A stretch of 64,000 nt of DNA. It comes from Streptomyces sp. NBC_01428 (GTDB taxonomy: Bacteria > Actinomycetota > Actinomycetes > Streptomycetales > Streptomycetaceae). The first letter of the stretch is position 1, and each line of letters opens with the position of its first letter. Position numbers and translations under genes: made by a program. Below, piece after piece: positions 56,220 to 64,000 of the stretch. The notes under the pieces were generated by a model, which saw only the letters and a program-made list of their open reading frames with translations, did not search any database and had not been told where the DNA came from. The DNA lies in NCBI RefSeq assembly GCF_036231965.1, contig NZ_CP109499.1, positions 2,232,001 through 2,296,000 on the forward strand, written 5' to 3'.

Positions 56220-57220
56220 CGGGTCCCCCGGTCCGCGTACTGCTCCAGCTCGGACGCCTGGTCCTTGGTGATGATCTGCGGGCCGGTGAGGACCGGCTTG
56301 CCGCCGCCGAGGACGTCCGCGTTGTACTTGTACAGCCAGAGCAGGTCCACGGCCTCGTAGCCCTGGAGATAGGGCTGCTGGTCGACGGCGAAGCCGAGGG
56401 TGCCGTCCTTGAGCTCGGCGGCCACCTTGGCGTTCAGGTCGAAGGTGTCGATCTCGGCCTTGCTGCCCGCGTCCTTCTTGGCCTTGACGGCGGTGTCCGC
56501 GAACGGGGCGCCGAGCGTCACGACGGAGTCGATCGACCCGTCGGCCTGGAGCTTGGCGCCGATGGAGGACTGCACGTCCGGCATGCTCGTGCCCTGGACG
56601 TAGATGTTCTGCACGGTGCCGTGGAAGGTCTTCTTGATGCCGGCGCAGCGCTGCTCGTGACCGACGTTGCCCTGCTCGTGCAGGACGCACAGGGCCTTCT
56701 TGCGGCCCCGCTTGTTCAGCTCCTCGCCGACGGCCTCACCGGCGATCGTCTCGTCCTGGCCGATGTGGGTGAGCGCGCCGAAGGCCTTGGACTCCGCGGA
56801 GCCGGAGTTCACCGTGATCACCGGGATGCCGGCCTTGTGGGCGCGGGCGACGGCGGCCTTCATGGCGTCGGGCTTGGCCAGCGTGACGATGATGCCGTCG
56901 ACCTTCTTGTCGATCGCGGCGTCCACGAGCTGGGCCTGCTGCTGGGCCTCGTCGTCGTGCGAGTAGAGGAACTTGATGTTGTCCTTGACGGCGGCCTGCT
57001 TGGCGCCGTTCTGGACGATGTCCCAGAAGGTGTCGCCGTCGCCCGAGTGGGTGATCATGGCGAAGGTCCACTTCGGCGTGTTCACCGCGGCCCTGCCCTG
57101 GGCCGCGGCGGCCTTACGGGCGTCCTCGGCCCGCTTCCCGCCGGTGCTGCTGCATCCCGCGAGGGACACTCCCAGCGCCCCTGCGAGCGCGATGCTTACC
57201 CAGGTCCGAGTCCGTGCCAC
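56216..57220 (-). CDS. Sugar-binding lipoprotein (periplasmic-binding-protein 4 type)
   Basis: A 334-residue solute-binding protein starting at GTG 57220. The signal peptide ends in a lipobox LAGC (about residues 20-23). The mature part has the two-lobe ribose/galactose-binding pattern: [42 protein letters not shown], and [12 protein letters not shown] near the hinge. It is first in the transporter operon. With a neighbouring Gfo/Idh/MocA dehydrogenase and GntR gene, myo-inositol or a related cyclitol or sugar is a plausible ligand, but specificity is unknown. Confidence 0.92.
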   Translation of the reverse strand: MARTRTWVSIALAGALGVSLAGCSSTGGKRAEDARKAAAAQGRAAVNTPKWTFAMITHSGDGDTFWDIVQNGAKQAAVKDNIKFLYSHDDEAQQQAQLVDAAIDKKVDGIIVTLAKPDAMKAAVARAHKAGIPVITVNSGSAESKAFGALTHIGQDETIAGEAVGEELNKRGRKKALCVLHEQGNVGHEQRCAGIKKTFHGTVQNIYVQGTSMPDVQSSIGAKLQADGSIDSVVTLGAPFADTAVKAKKDAGSKAEIDTFDLNAKVAAELKDGTLGFAVDQQPYLQGYEAVDLLWLYKYNADVLGGGKPVLTGPQIITKDQASELEQYADRGTR

Positions 57221-57307
57221 GAGGCCGTGCCCTTCTTGCGTGCTCCTTGGTGTGCCGGGCCCTGCGGTCCTGCCCGGGGGCCGTTCCGCAGGCCCTTTCG
57301 GACCGGC

Positions 57308-57337
57308 TTCGTACCGGCCCAAACGACCAAGTATCAA
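57308..57337 (-). promoter_or_regulatory. Candidate promoter of the ABC transporter operon
   Basis: On the - strand TTGATA (57332-57337) and TACGAA (57308-57313) are spaced 18 bp, about 85 nt before the lipoprotein start. Two adjacent 11-bp direct repeats, TTCGGACCGGC and TTCGTACCGGC (57297-57318 on the + strand), overlap the -10 region and could be an operator. Nothing else is seen in 57221-57500. Confidence 0.3.
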
Positions 57338-57500
57338 TCACGGGCACCGTCCGCCCGACCAGCGGGTCCCGCGCGCGGTGCGGCCATGCGGCGCGGTGCG
57401 GCCTTTCCGGTGACGGCGGCGGCGCCTCCGGCGTACCGGCGCGCGTCCGTCGGTCACGCGTGCCGGCGGCCTCGGTGCCGGGGCGCGGCGGGCGGGCGGT

Positions 57501-58265
57501 TCACGGGCGGACGAGGAGCTGGAACTCGAAGGAGTAGCGCGAGGCGCGGTAGATGTGTGTGCCGAACTCGACGGCGCGGCCGGTGTCGTCGAAGGTGGTG
57601 CGCTGCATGGTGAGCAGGGGTGAGCCGGCCGGCTCTCCGAGCCGCCCGCCCTCCTCCTCGGTGGCGGCGCGGGCGCCGACGGACTGGCGGGCGCTGTGCA
57701 GGGTGATGCCGGCGGTGCGCATCAGCCGGTACAGGCCGGTGGCCTCCATCCGGTCGCCGTCGAGGTCCAGCAGGCCGGGGGGCAGGTAGTTGCAGAGGTA
57801 CGCCATCGGCTCACCGTGCGCGAGACGCAGCCGCTCGACGCGGTGCACGTCGCTGGTCTCGGTGACCCCCAGGGCGGCCGCGACCTCGGTGGACGCCGGC
57901 TCGACGGTGTTGACGACCACCTGGGTGGCGGGGCGCTGGCCCGCCGACTCCAGGTCGTCGTAGAGGCTGCTGAGTTCCAGAGGGCGTTTGACCTGGCTGT
58001 GCACGACCTGGGTGCCGACGCCTCGGCGCCGTACGAGCAGGCCCTTGTCGACGAGGGACTGGATGGCCTGGCGGACCGTGGGGCGGGACAGGCCGAGCCG
58101 TCCGGCGAGATCGATCTCGTTGCCGAGGAGACTTCCCGGGGTCAGCGCTCCGTGCTCGATGGCGGCCTCGAGTTGCTGCGACAGCTGGAAGTACAGCGGG
58201 ACCGGGCTGCTGCGGTCGACGCTGAGCTGGAGCGACACGGTCGGATCCACATCTGGTTTCGGCAC
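57501..58265 (-). CDS. GntR-family (HutC subfamily) repressor
   Basis: A 254-residue regulator. I chose GTG 58265 because the longer frame from 58331 would run through the divergent promoter and operator. The N-terminal winged helix (PLYFQLSQQLEAAI, LAGRLGLSRPTVRQAIQSLVDKGLLVRRRGVGTQV) is followed by a UTRA ligand domain (about 100-250) ending RASRYSFEFQLLVRP. It faces the Gfo/Idh gene and is next to the sugar transporter, so it is likely their sugar-responsive repressor. Confidence 0.9.
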   Translation of the reverse strand: MPKPDVDPTVSLQLSVDRSSPVPLYFQLSQQLEAAIEHGALTPGSLLGNEIDLAGRLGLSRPTVRQAIQSLVDKGLLVRRRGVGTQVVHSQVKRPLELSSLYDDLESAGQRPATQVVVNTVEPASTEVAAALGVTETSDVHRVERLRLAHGEPMAYLCNYLPPGLLDLDGDRMEATGLYRLMRTAGITLHSARQSVGARAATEEEGGRLGEPAGSPLLTMQRTTFDDTGRAVEFGTHIYRASRYSFEFQLLVRP

Positions 58266-58314
58266 GGCCCGAGCGTAGCTCCGTGAGATGTTGACGGGAA
58301 GTTGTGAAGTTCGA

Positions 58315-58326
58315 TTGTCCGGACAA
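58315..58326. promoter_or_regulatory. Palindromic operator candidate TTGTCCGGACAA
   Basis: This is a perfect 12-bp palindrome in the 101-bp space between the divergent GntR and dehydrogenase genes, directly upstream of a TTGACA box. Size, symmetry and position fit a GntR-family operator controlling both genes. Confidence 0.55.
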
Positions 58327-58330
58327 ACCA

Positions 58331-58360
58331 TTGACAGGGCGGCGGGTCGGCCCTCAGTTT
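58331..58360 (+). promoter_or_regulatory. Candidate promoter of a leaderless dehydrogenase transcript
   Basis: A consensus TTGACA at 58331-58336 is followed after 18 bp by CAGTTT (58355-58360). Transcription would start at about 58367, the ATG itself. There is no Shine-Dalgarno sequence before this ATG, consistent with a leaderless mRNA. Confidence 0.4.
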
Positions 58361-58366
58361 GTTCCC

Positions 58367-59380
58367 ATGCGCATCGGACTCATCGGAGCGGGTCGTATCG
58401 GCACATTCCATGCCACGACTCTCAGCCGCCACCGTGAGGTCGGCGGCTCCCTCATCGTCACGGACGCGGACCCGGTTCGGGCCCAGCGGCTGGCGGACCG
58501 GCTGGGCGCGACAGCGGCGCCGAGCGTGAACGAGATCTTCACCTGGGGCGTGGACGCGGTGGTCATCACCGCCGCCACGTCGGCCCACGCGGAGCTGATC
58601 GGCCGGGCGGCACGCTCCGGGCTCCCGGTCTTCTGCGAGAAGCCCATCGCCGTCGATCTGCCGGGCACGCTGAGCGCGCTCGCCGAGGTCGACGCCGCGG
58701 GAACGGTTCTTCAGATGGGCTTCCAGCGCCGCTTCGACGTGGGCTACACCGCTGCCCGTGAGGCCGTGCGGTCGGGCCGGCTCGGCCGGCTGCACACCGT
58801 CCGCGCGATGACCTCCGACCAGTCGCCGCCGCCGGCCGGCTATCTCCCGCTCTCCGGCGGGCTGTACCGCGACTGTCTGATCCACGACTTCGACGTGCTG
58901 CGCTGGGTGACGGGCCGCGAGGTCGTCCAGGTGTATGCGGCCGGGTCCGACGCCGGACCCTCGATGTTCCGCGAGGCGGGCGACATCGACACCGCCGCCG
59001 CGGTCCTCACCTTCGACGACGGCATGCTCGCCACGGCGACGGCCACCCGGCTGAACGGCGCGGGCTACGACGTCCGCATGGAGCTGGCCGGCGAACGGGA
59101 CCAGATCGGCGTCGGCCTGGACGACCGCACACCGATCGCCTCGACCGAACCGGCCGGTCCGCCGGCAGCGGACAAACCGTGGACGGGGTTCCTGGAACGC
59201 TTCGGCCCCGCGTACGAGGCGGAGCTGGCCGCCTTCGTCGAGGTGGTCCGCGGCGAGCGCGCCAACCCCTGCGACGGCCGCGAGGCCCTGGAGGCCCTCC
59301 GCATCGCCGAGGCCTGCGAACTGTCCCGCCGCGAACGCCGCCCGGTGTCCCCGGCGGAGATCCCGGGCGGCCGGGACTGA
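58367..59380 (+). CDS. Gfo/Idh/MocA-family dehydrogenase
   Basis: A 337-residue NAD(P)-dependent oxidoreductase. The Rossmann start is RIGLIGAGRIGTFHA, the family lysine is in FCEKPIAVD, and the presumed catalytic region reads GGLYRDCLIHDFDVLRW. It resembles inositol 2-dehydrogenase-type members, though sugar 3-dehydrogenases look similar at this level. It is divergent from the GntR gene and sits near the ABC transporter and ROK kinase, so it probably takes part in catabolism of the imported substrate. The upstream ATG at 58304 overlaps the operator and is rejected. Confidence 0.9.
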   Translation: MRIGLIGAGRIGTFHATTLSRHREVGGSLIVTDADPVRAQRLADRLGATAAPSVNEIFTWGVDAVVITAATSAHAELIGRAARSGLPVFCEKPIAVDLPGTLSALAEVDAAGTVLQMGFQRRFDVGYTAAREAVRSGRLGRLHTVRAMTSDQSPPPAGYLPLSGGLYRDCLIHDFDVLRWVTGREVVQVYAAGSDAGPSMFREAGDIDTAAAVLTFDDGMLATATATRLNGAGYDVRMELAGERDQIGVGLDDRTPIASTEPAGPPAADKPWTGFLERFGPAYEAELAAFVEVVRGERANPCDGREALEALRIAEACELSRRERRPVSPAEIPGGRD

Positions 59381-59444
59381 CCCGGCCTCGCGGCGGGAGC
59401 CGCCCTCGGCCCGGTTCCGTCTCCCCGGCTCTCCCCGGCTCTCC

Positions 59445-59936
59445 TCAGCCGAGAAGCCGCACGGCGGGAGCCTCCCGGTCCATGGCGAGCAGCAGATCAC
59501 AGTGCTCGCAGGTGATCCGGGCGGGCCGGACCAGGTTGGTCTGGATGCTGCCGGTCCCGGCCTCCTTCGCGACCGGGCAGTGGTAGGCGAGGTGCAGGCG
59601 CACCCACGGGTGACGGGTGGGCGCGGCCGCCTTCCCGCTGTCACGGCTGTCGGTGAAAGGTGCCCACCAGAAGTCGACCAGGGTCCGGAGCGCCAGGCGC
59701 TCCCGGCCGCTGGTGGTGTCGAACCCGGCGATCCTGGCGGGCGCGTGGTGCCGCTTGACCCCACTGCGGCTGCCGGAGCACAGCGCCTGCTCGGCTCCGA
59801 CGTCGAACAGCGTCGTGCGCCCGGTCCGCTCGCAGATGAAACAGTCCAGGCTGAACTCCAGCGAGGAACGCCAGTACAGCAGGTGCGTGTCCTCCCGGGC
59901 GGTCAGCTCGGTTCTGATCTCCGCCGTACGCAGCAC
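59445..59936 (-). CDS. Hypothetical protein with CxxC pairs
   Basis: A 163-residue protein from GTG 59936, preceded by GGAAGGGAG. Cysteine pairs CFIC (about residue 32) and CEHC (about 143) suggest a zinc ribbon closing the N- and C-terminal ends. The middle contains FWWAPFTDS and HPWVRLHLAYHCPVA. I do not recognise the family. It lies 31 nt after the P450 in the same direction, so the two are probably co-transcribed. Confidence 0.7.
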   Translation of the reverse strand: MLRTAEIRTELTAREDTHLLYWRSSLEFSLDCFICERTGRTTLFDVGAEQALCSGSRSGVKRHHAPARIAGFDTTSGRERLALRTLVDFWWAPFTDSRDSGKAAAPTRHPWVRLHLAYHCPVAKEAGTGSIQTNLVRPARITCEHCDLLLAMDREAPAVRLLG

Positions 59937-59967
59937 GGTCGACGCTCCCTTCCTTCCTGAGCCCGGT

Positions 59968-61143
59968 TCACCACCGCACCGGCATCCGGCGTGCCCCGCG
60001 CATCAGCATGCCGGGCAGCCAGCCGCTCGGCGGCCCGTCGAGGGCCAGGTCCGGGCAGCGCTCCAGCAGGGAGCCGAGGGCCACGCGCGCCTCGAGCCGG
60101 GCGAGCGGGGCGCCGAGGCAGTAGTGGATGCCGTGCCCGAAGGCGATGTGGCCGCGGGCCTCGCGCCGGATGTCGAAGCGGTCGGGGGCGGGGTACCGCG
60201 TGCCGTCGCGGTCGGCCGCCGTGAGGCCGATCATCACCGCGTCGCCGGAGGCCATCGCCGTGCCGCCGATGTCGAGCGGTTCCGCGGCGTAGCGGAAGGT
60301 CGCGTTCTCGACCGGTCCCTCGTAGCGCAGGGTCTCCTCGATGGTGGCGTCCAGGAGCGTCATGTCGGCGCGCAGGGCGGCGAGTTGGTCCGGGTGGGTG
60401 AGCAGGCCGTGCACCGCGCCGGCGATGAGGTTGACCGTCGTCTCGTGTCCGGCGACGAGCAGCACGAAGGCCATGCCGCGCAGTTCCTCGGGCGAGAGCC
60501 GGTCGCCGTCCTCGGCGGTGGTGCGGATCAGCCCGCTGAGCAGGTCGTCCGCGGGACCGGCGGACCGCTTGTCCTCGATCAGATCGCGCAGATAGGCGGC
60601 GAGCCGGACGAAGGCGTCGTACTCGCTCTCGGCGCTGGTGGGCGCGACCGCCTCGCTGGACAGCGCGCGGAAGGTGGCCCGGTCCGGAGCGGGCACTCCG
60701 AGCAGCTCGCAGATGACGGTCAGCGGGAGCGGATAGGCGAACGACTCGACCAGGTCGGCGTGTCCGCGCGGCAGCATCGCGTCGAGCAGCTCGTCGGTGA
60801 TCTCCTGGATCCGCGGGGCCAGGGCCGCGACGCGCCGCGGGGTGAACTCACGGGCGATCAGGCTGCGCAGTCTCGTGTGCTGCGGCGGGTCGGCGACCAG
60901 CAGATACTTGCCGATCAGCTCCTCGTCGAGGAACGTGATGCCGATCTTCCCGGCGTCCTTGGCCAACCGTGGATCGGCCAGCGCTGCCCGCGCCTCCTCG
61001 TACCCGACCACGAGCCAGGTCTCGTGATGCGCGTCCGGCGGTGGCAGCCGCACCCGGTGCACCGGGCCGAGCGCGCGCAACTCGGCGTAGACCGGGTGCG
61101 GGTTCTCGGTGAACCCCGTCCCGTACTCCCCCAGATCGATCAC
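59968..61143 (-). CDS. Cytochrome P450, CYP107-like
   Basis: A 391-residue P450 with I-helix AGHETT, K-helix EETLRYEGP and haem loop FGHGIHYCLGAPLARLE, the standard Streptomyces CYP107/CYP105-type signature. The start is GTG 61143. It lies outside the biosynthetic blocks, next to a small hypothetical gene and the two-component pair. The substrate is unknown. Confidence 0.93.
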   Translation of the reverse strand: MIDLGEYGTGFTENPHPVYAELRALGPVHRVRLPPPDAHHETWLVVGYEEARAALADPRLAKDAGKIGITFLDEELIGKYLLVADPPQHTRLRSLIAREFTPRRVAALAPRIQEITDELLDAMLPRGHADLVESFAYPLPLTVICELLGVPAPDRATFRALSSEAVAPTSAESEYDAFVRLAAYLRDLIEDKRSAGPADDLLSGLIRTTAEDGDRLSPEELRGMAFVLLVAGHETTVNLIAGAVHGLLTHPDQLAALRADMTLLDATIEETLRYEGPVENATFRYAAEPLDIGGTAMASGDAVMIGLTAADRDGTRYPAPDRFDIRREARGHIAFGHGIHYCLGAPLARLEARVALGSLLERCPDLALDGPPSGWLPGMLMRGARRMPVRW

Positions 61144-61187
61144 GCCTTCCCCTCCCCGTCACCCCGCACAACGCGCGAGCCCCCCGC

Positions 61188-61859
61188 TCAGTGCCCGTCC
61201 TCCTCCAGCAACCCCGCGTCGTACGTCAACAACGCCACCTGGACCCGGTTGTTGAGGTCGAGCTTCGCGAGGATCCGGGAGACATGCGTCTTGACCGTGG
61301 CGACGCTCATGAACAGCTCGGCCGCGATGTCGGCGTTCGAACCGCCCCGGCCGACCGCCACCGCGACCTCGCGCTCCCGCTCGTTCAGGGCGGCGATCCG
61401 CGAACGGGCCCCGGACTTGCGGGCGTCGGCGGAGGAACCGGCGGCGTGCTCCATCAACTGGCGTGTGACGGTGGGCGACAGCACCGGGTCCCCGGCCGCC
61501 ACCCGGCGCACCGCGTCCAGGATCTCGGCGGGCGGCGTGTCCTTCAGCACGAACCCGGCCGCGCCCGCGCGCAGGGCACGCAGCACCTGGTCGTCGGCGT
61601 GAAACGTCGTCAGGACCACCACCTGGGGTGCCTCCTTGCGGGCGCGCAGCCGCTCGGTGGCGGTGAGGCCGTCGACGTTCGGCATCCGGATGTCCATCAG
61701 GACGACGTCGGGCCTCGTGCGGTCCACCAGTTCCTCGACCTCGGCGCCGTCGGCGGCCTCACCGACGATCTCGACGTCCTCGGCGCCGCCCATCATGAGG
61801 GCCAGCCCCGCTCGCACCAGAGGGTCGTCGTCGACGAGCACCAGCCGAATCACAGTCAT
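61188..61859 (-). CDS. NarL/FixJ-type response regulator
   Basis: A 223-residue regulator from ATG 61859 after GGTGGGGG. Receiver domain: acidic pocket VLVDDDP, phospho-Asp in VVLMDIRMP, Thr in VVLTTFH and Lys in FVLKDTPP. The C-terminal LuxR helix-turn-helix reads LNEREREVAVAV...GGSNADIAAELFMSVATVKTH. It is the evident partner of the histidine kinase at 62217-63488, although 357 bp of repeat-rich DNA separates them, which is unusual for such pairs. Confidence 0.93.
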   Translation of the reverse strand: MTVIRLVLVDDDPLVRAGLALMMGGAEDVEIVGEAADGAEVEELVDRTRPDVVLMDIRMPNVDGLTATERLRARKEAPQVVVLTTFHADDQVLRALRAGAAGFVLKDTPPAEILDAVRRVAAGDPVLSPTVTRQLMEHAAGSSADARKSGARSRIAALNEREREVAVAVGRGGSNADIAAELFMSVATVKTHVSRILAKLDLNNRVQVALLTYDAGLLEEDGH

Positions 61860-61957
61860 CCCCCCACCTAACCAGCTCCCGAAGATGTTTCCCGCCCCCT
61901 CCGCCCCTACCCTTCCCGTACCCGGGGCTCCGCCCCGGACCCCGCTCCTCAAACGCC

Positions 61958-62045
61958 GGAGGGGCTGAAACTCACGCACGGCCCGCAGTCGGCATTCGAC
62001 TGGAGGGGCTGAAATTCACGTACTGCCCGCAGTCGGCATCCGGCG
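61958..62045. repeat. Two 44-bp direct repeats
   Basis: 61958-62001 and 62002-62045 each run from GGAGGGGCTGAAA through CCCGCAGTCGGCAT, with only a few differences. A third GGAGGGG at 62046 starts another copy that is interrupted by the inverted repeat. Confidence 0.8.
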
Positions 62046-62048
62046 GGA

Positions 62049-62160
62049 GGGGCCGTGCCGGTACATCACATGCCCGTCGCTTACGCCCGGATCGAGCAGC
62101 TCCCGCTGCTCGACCCACGTCTGATCCAACGGCGACGGGCGGATGTACCGGCACGGCCCC
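62049..62160. repeat. 112-bp nested inverted repeat
   Basis: The outer arms 62049-62067 and 62142-62160 are perfect 19-nt reverse complements (GGGGCCGTGCCGGTACATC). Inside lie GCCCGTCGC (62072-62080) and GCGACGGGC (62132-62140), and at the centre CGAGCAGC-TCCC-GCTGCTCG (62093-62112). The whole could form a long cruciform or RNA hairpin. It may be a non-autonomous mobile element or a transcription barrier between kinase and regulator. Confidence 0.8.
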
Positions 62161-62216
62161 GACCCCCCACCGGCGGAATCCGGAACGCCCGGCGCGCAGC
62201 CGCCCTCACGGACCGG

Positions 62217-63488
62217 TCACCCCCACGGCAACCATGCCGCCACCCGAAACCCCCCGTCACCCTCGTCCCCGTGCTGAAGCCGCCCACCCGCGAGCGTGGC
62301 CCGCTCCCGCAGCCCGATCAGCCCCTGCCCGGACCCCGGAACCGACGGCACCTCTCCCGACGGGGCGGGGTTGACGACGGACACGGTCAGACCGTCCCCG
62401 GCCGCTCCCCGCACCGACACGGTGACCTCCGTGCCCGGCGCGTGCTTGCGCGCGTTCGTCAGTCCCTCCTGCGCGATGCGGTACGCCGTGCGGCCGACGG
62501 ACGCGGGCACGGCGTCGGGGTCGGCGACCTGGTTGTCGAGGACCACCTTCATGCCCGCGGAGCGCGACTCCGCGACCAGCCCGTCGAGCGCCGCGAGCGT
62601 GGGCTGCGGCCGCCCCCCGTCGTCGGAGTCCGACGCCCGCAGCACTCCGATGATCTCCCGCAGATCCTGCAGTGCCTCGTGCGCGCTCTCCCGGATGATC
62701 CCGGCGGCCCTGGCGACCTCCTCCCGCGGCGCGTCGGGCCGGAACTCCAGGGCCCCGGCGTGCACGCTCAGGAGGGTGAGCCGGTGGGCGAGCACGTCGT
62801 GCATCTCGCGCGCGATGGACTCGCGGGCGAGCTGCTGCGCCTGCTCGGCCCGCAGCGCCGCCTCGGTCTCGGCCCGTCGCGCCCGGTCCCGCAGACTCAG
62901 CATGAGCTGGCGCTTGGACCGTACGAACATGCCCCAGCCGACCACCGCCGAGGTGAGCAGCACGGTGACCGCGAGGGCGACGGGGTACGACAGGTCCGGG
63001 TCGGGCCGCAGCAGGAAGTACGCCGGGAGGAGGGCGAGCTGCGCGCCGGCGATCCAGGCCACGTACCGGAAGGGCCGGTGGACGGCGAGGGTGAACAGGG
63101 CGACGAGCCCGGCGCCGCCCGAGGTGGTCGAGATGAGTCCGACGGGGATGAGCGCGACGGCCAGCCCGAGCGGCCAGCGGCGCCGCAGCCAGACGGCCGC
63201 GCAGGCGACCGCTCCGACCCACTGGTCGGCGACCGCGAGGGCGTGCGGGGTGTTGGGGTCGTCGGCCAGCGTGTTCGCTGCCGCGATACCCACTCCGACG
63301 GCCAGAAGGAAACAGCCGAAGTCGACGATCCAGTCGCGCACGGTGCGCCGGGGCCGACCGGAGCGGCCGTTCCGCTCGGCGTCGGGGTCGAGGTCCGCGG
63401 CCACGGCGGACGGCAGCAGCCAGCGCCGGCCCCGCAGGGTCGGCACCGGAACGTCTCGCGGCACGCGGGCCGAATCGTCACCACTCAC
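62217..63488 (-). CDS. Sensor histidine kinase (HisKA_3, NarX-like)
   Basis: A membrane kinase of about 423 residues (GTG 63488; a TTG at 63497 is equally possible, and neither has a clear ribosome binding site). Five or six membrane segments occupy residues 50-190 with little extracellular loop. The phosphoacceptor His is in ARESIAREMHDVLAHRL, and the ATPase domain has QEGLTNARKHAPGT and GSGQGLIGLRERA. It probably phosphorylates the regulator at 61188. The signal is unknown; sensing within the membrane is suggested by the lack of a sensor domain. Confidence 0.92.
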   Translation of the reverse strand: MSGDDSARVPRDVPVPTLRGRRWLLPSAVAADLDPDAERNGRSGRPRRTVRDWIVDFGCFLLAVGVGIAAANTLADDPNTPHALAVADQWVGAVACAAVWLRRRWPLGLAVALIPVGLISTTSGGAGLVALFTLAVHRPFRYVAWIAGAQLALLPAYFLLRPDPDLSYPVALAVTVLLTSAVVGWGMFVRSKRQLMLSLRDRARRAETEAALRAEQAQQLARESIAREMHDVLAHRLTLLSVHAGALEFRPDAPREEVARAAGIIRESAHEALQDLREIIGVLRASDSDDGGRPQPTLAALDGLVAESRSAGMKVVLDNQVADPDAVPASVGRTAYRIAQEGLTNARKHAPGTEVTVSVRGAAGDGLTVSVVNPAPSGEVPSVPGSGQGLIGLRERATLAGGRLQHGDEGDGGFRVAAWLPWG

Positions 63489-63667
63489 GGTCGACAAATC
63501 TACGCAGCCGAACCCGCGGCCACCTCCCCGTCGGCACCTTCACCGACCAAAGTCGGCAGGCTTCAGACTTTCGTCGGAGCGGGGCCGCCGCACGGGCCGA
63601 CTTTCCGCCGCCCGCACGCGCCCCGCGGCCGATGCGCGCGGCACGCGCGCGGGGCGAGGGTCATGAC

Positions 63668-63871
63668 ATGAAGCAGCTGCTGGAGGTGCTCGGATTCATC
63701 GCCCTGGTGCAGGGCGTTCTCGGTCTGGTCCAGGAGATCACCGGGCTGCTGCGCGGATGGGGCATCGTGCGGCGGCTCGGCTTCCTGGACGGCTACGAGA
63801 TCTACGCGAGCGCCGCACTCGTCGTCCTGGCGTTCGCCCTGTTCGCGGCCGCGGAGAGCAGCCGTACCTGA
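63668..63871 (+). CDS. Small two-segment membrane protein
   Basis: A 67-residue protein starting at ATG 63668. Two hydrophobic segments (about 4-25, VLGFIALVQGVLGLV, and 42-62, IYASAALVVLAFALF) are joined by a basic loop. It is divergent from the histidine kinase, with about 180 bp between them. The function is not recognised. No further gene is visible from 63872 to the window end. Confidence 0.6.
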   Translation: MKQLLEVLGFIALVQGVLGLVQEITGLLRGWGIVRRLGFLDGYEIYASAALVVLAFALFAAAESSRT

Positions 63872-64000
63872 AGAGGGCGGCAGCAGCTGCCCCGGGACGC
63901 ACCACGGGGCCGGCCACCCGCACACACGGGGGCCGACCCCGCAGTCCCGCTCCGCTCCTCGCGCCGTCAAGCCGTCACACCATCACGCCGCCACGCTGTG

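Larger units (their letters stand above)
61860..62216. other. Repeat-rich spacer between response regulator and kinase
   Basis: No gene is supported. It holds a GGGGCTCCGCCCC hairpin (61924-61936), two 44-bp direct repeats and a 112-bp nested inverted repeat, listed separately. The phrase CTCAAACGCCGGAGGGGCTGA at its centre recalls a dispersed intergenic repeat common in Streptomyces genomes (from memory). Confidence 0.6.

Overview
The window is high-GC actinobacterial DNA, almost certainly a Streptomyces chromosome. The evidence is the strong GC3 bias, many GTG/TTG starts, ATGA/GTGA stop-start overlaps, a SARP-type regulator, several P450s and NRPS lines. It has an accessory half (about 1-46,050) holding three biosynthetic blocks, and a housekeeping-like half (about 46,080-64,000).

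Block 1 (1-26,431, + strand) is a nonribosomal peptide cluster that runs off the left edge. An NRPS missing its N-terminus (C-A-T-C-A-T-TE) is followed by an MFS exporter, a fold-type I aminotransferase resembling the arylglycine (HpgT) type, a P450, an unrecognised 362-aa protein, a second NRPS that begins with a loading A domain (A-T-C-A-T-C-A-T-C-A-T-TE), a CPA2 cation/proton antiporter and an Asp/Asn beta-hydroxylase-family enzyme. Each NRPS has its own thioesterase. Two long tracts, one in a C domain and one in an A domain, are nearly identical between the two NRPS genes, which points to recent recombination. A LuxR/TrmB-like regulator (26,828) and a divergent possible small ORF follow.

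Blocks 2 and 3 (28,317-46,038) look like ribosomal peptide (RiPP) machinery under a SARP regulator. On the + strand a tightly overlapping six-gene operon encodes a radical SAM enzyme, a haem-oxygenase-like diiron enzyme, a 67-aa peptide, a 1054-aa zinc-ribbon/adenylate cyclase/AAA/TPR protein, a signal-less subtilisin and a GAF protein. A very strong hairpin separates it from an opposing - strand set: an 89-aa precursor with three repeats ending in WCGVHQE, a radical SAM/SPASM-like enzyme, an MFS exporter with a long Ala/Pro tail, a prolyl oligopeptidase and a glycosyltransferase. A P450 diverges from the precursor across a 36-38 bp tandem repeat array. The 67-aa peptide and the 89-aa precursor share the motif PEVxAH, and the exporter tail carries EVMAH. 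This links the two operons and is the most likely place for an undescribed system.

Block 4 (46,086-63,871) carries a SWIM zinc-finger protein coupled to an SNF2 helicase, a membrane protein coupled to a ROK glucokinase-like kinase, a sugar ABC transporter (ATPase, permease, lipoprotein), a GntR repressor divergent from a Gfo/Idh/MocA dehydrogenase with a palindromic operator between them, a zinc-ribbon-like hypothetical protein with a P450, and a NarL-type two-component pair split by a repeat-rich spacer containing a large nested inverted repeat. From memory (unverified), the helicase-to-dehydrogenase order resembles S. coelicolor SCO6262-SCO6255, so the biosynthetic blocks may be an insertion next to conserved chromosome.

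All domain and specificity assignments were made by eye. No database search was run.
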